From an uncultured Rickettsiales bacterium (lineage in GTDB: Bacteria > Pseudomonadota > Alphaproteobacteria > Rs-D84), in the NCBI GenBank assembly GCA_900549365.1, contig UROD01000047.1, positions 1-6,450 of the forward strand: a DNA stretch of 6,450 nucleotides, written 5' to 3'. Position 1 is the first letter of the stretch; every line of letters starts with the position of its first letter. Below the pieces are notes generated by a model. The model worked only from the letters and a program-made list of their open reading frames with translations. It ran no database searches and was not told the origin of the DNA. The position numbers were made by a program, and so were the translations under genes. Shown piece by piece: positions 5,547 through 6,450 of the stretch.

Positions 5547-6425
5547 TTATTTTACCCCCATACCAAATCTGTCCCAGCGCATTTTACTGTTCCAATTCCA
5601 CACTGCAAGCATTGGCGAATAATAGTTGTGCGAATACCATATAAACCACGCCGGCCCCAACACATTATCACGTGGGACAAACCCAACGTCGGCACGGCTG
5701 TCCAAACTGTTGTCGCGATTGTCACCCATAAAGAAATAGTGTTTTTCAGGCACAACAAATTCATTGGTATTGTCCAGCGGGGCATCATCTGACACCTCTA
5801 TGATACTGTGTTGGACGCCGTTCGGTAATGTTTCGGTATATTCGGTCATTTTGAATACGCCACATGCCCCCATGTACATTTTGCAATATCTGTCGTCCTT
5901 GTATTCAATGGTGTAATTGAATGGCGCGGGCGCGTTATCAATCCAAATCTTGTTACCCTTTATCGACATATTGTCCTGATAAAATCCGACGCTGCGCAAT
6001 GACTTTGGCAGGTTTGCAACGATATAGTCCCCCTTCTTTTCGCGCGGAACTTCATTGCCATTGATATACAGGCGACCGCCGGTCATTTTAATTCTGTCCC
6101 CAGGCATACCAATCAGACGTTTAATATAATCCTGTGATTCATCGATTGGATTACGGAATACAATCACATCGCCAACCGCGGGTTCGCCCCCCCAGAACCG
6201 ACCATTCCACATTTTCCATGAACCAAACGGGAAAGAATAACGCGAATAGCCATATGCCCATTTCTGGACAAAGATATGATCGCCAACATGCAATGTTGGA
6301 ATCATTGACCCCGACGGAATGTTAAACGGTTCCAGCAACAAACTGCGGAAAATAATGGCAATCAGACCGCCGTAAAATATGGTATTAAACCATTCACGCG
6401 CGGCATTTGTATTCTTTAATGGCAT
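5547..6425 (-). CDS. lepB: Signal peptidase I
   Basis: 292 residues. Inner-membrane serine protease that removes signal peptides from Sec and Tat substrates on the periplasmic side. One N-terminal transmembrane helix lies at about 15-31, fewer than the two of E. coli LepB. Catalytic S40 is in the box B motif IPSGSMIPTL (36-45). The general base K102 is in YIKRLIGMPGD (100-110). Box E is GDNRDNSLDSR (234-244). Between boxes D and E an insert of roughly 80 residues holds C181 and C188, spaced much like the E. coli C170-C176 disulfide. The AYGYSRYS and ETLPNG segments suggest Alphaproteobacteria. AAGAGGG lies eight bases before the ATG, so the start is secure. It is the first visible gene of lepB-rnc-secG; any upstream gene or promoter is beyond the window. 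Confidence 0.97.
   Translation of the reverse strand: MPLKNTNAAREWFNTIFYGGLIAIIFRSLLLEPFNIPSGSMIPTLHVGDHIFVQKWAYGYSRYSFPFGSWKMWNGRFWGGEPAVGDVIVFRNPIDESQDYIKRLIGMPGDRIKMTGGRLYINGNEVPREKKGDYIVANLPKSLRSVGFYQDNMSIKGNKIWIDNAPAPFNYTIEYKDDRYCKMYMGACGVFKMTEYTETLPNGVQHSIIEVSDDAPLDNTNEFVVPEKHYFFMGDNRDNSLDSRADVGFVPRDNVLGPAWFIWYSHNYYSPMLAVWNWNSKMRWDRFGMGVK
5555..5559 (-). promoter_or_regulatory. Ribosome binding site for the TTG start of rnc, inside the lepB end
   Basis: On minus, GGGGG lies nine bases before the rnc TTG and within the last lepB codons (GMGVK). With the weak TTG start and the single base between the genes, ribosomes finishing lepB probably restart at rnc. Confidence 0.6.
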
Positions 6426-6433
6426 ATTTACAA

Positions 6434-6440
6434 CCCTCTT
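6434..6440 (-). promoter_or_regulatory. Ribosome binding site of lepB
   Basis: On minus, AAGAGGG lies eight bases before the lepB ATG. The remaining ten bases to the window edge are too few to hold a recognisable promoter. Confidence 0.8.
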
Positions 6441-6450
6441 GTGTCGGGGG

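Noticed and set aside
1..6450. Mobile elements, CRISPR repeats, tRNA/rRNA genes or a defence or toxin-antitoxin system
   Set aside because: No transposase or integrase motif, no regularly spaced direct repeats of CRISPR length, no cloverleaf, and no toxin or nuclease domain other than RNase III.

Overview
The window looks like chromosome from an alphaproteobacterium, probably an uncultivated, possibly host-associated lineage. This is an inference: signal peptidase I has an AYGYSRYS stretch and an ETLPNG stretch that I associate with alphaproteobacterial and rickettsial LepB, and RNase III has Asn where most family members have a catalytic-site Asp, as I recall from Rickettsia RNase III. Nothing here pins down genus or order. 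Gene density is high, no stretch of 300 bases lacks a gene, and I see no tRNA, rRNA, CRISPR array, insertion sequence or phage gene.

Layout. (1) 1-737, plus strand: the 3' part of a MepM-like M23 peptidoglycan endopeptidase, cut by the window edge. (2) 762-3184, minus strand: a probable three-gene operon, transcribed in the order lipoprotein alpha/beta hydrolase, GNAT acetyltransferase with an extra C-terminal part, class I methyltransferase-like protein. It converges with gene 1 on a shared palindromic terminator (736-763). (3) 3185-3328: a divergent promoter region with three near-palindromic TTGACAA copies. (4) 3329-4099, plus: a membrane-anchored protein with a very basic cytoplasmic head and a periplasmic five-turn repeat that looks like a small beta-solenoid. 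It is followed by two hairpins, the second a terminator. (5) 4217-4462, plus: a small two-helix membrane protein with a Lys/Ala/Pro tail, with its own promoter. It converges with the next operon on another two-way terminator (4478-4508). (6) 4523-6425, minus: lepB-rnc-secG, a housekeeping operon for protein export and RNA processing.

How they fit together. Most of the window concerns the envelope: wall cutting (M23), signal-peptide removal (LepB), translocation (SecG), a secreted lipoprotein hydrolase and two unrecognised membrane proteins. I do not see a clear new multi-gene system. The least explained items are the basic-head/beta-solenoid protein with its triple-repeat promoter and paired 3' hairpins, and the methyltransferase-like gene, whose CGLSP motif is faintly like that of 16S rRNA G1405 methylases.
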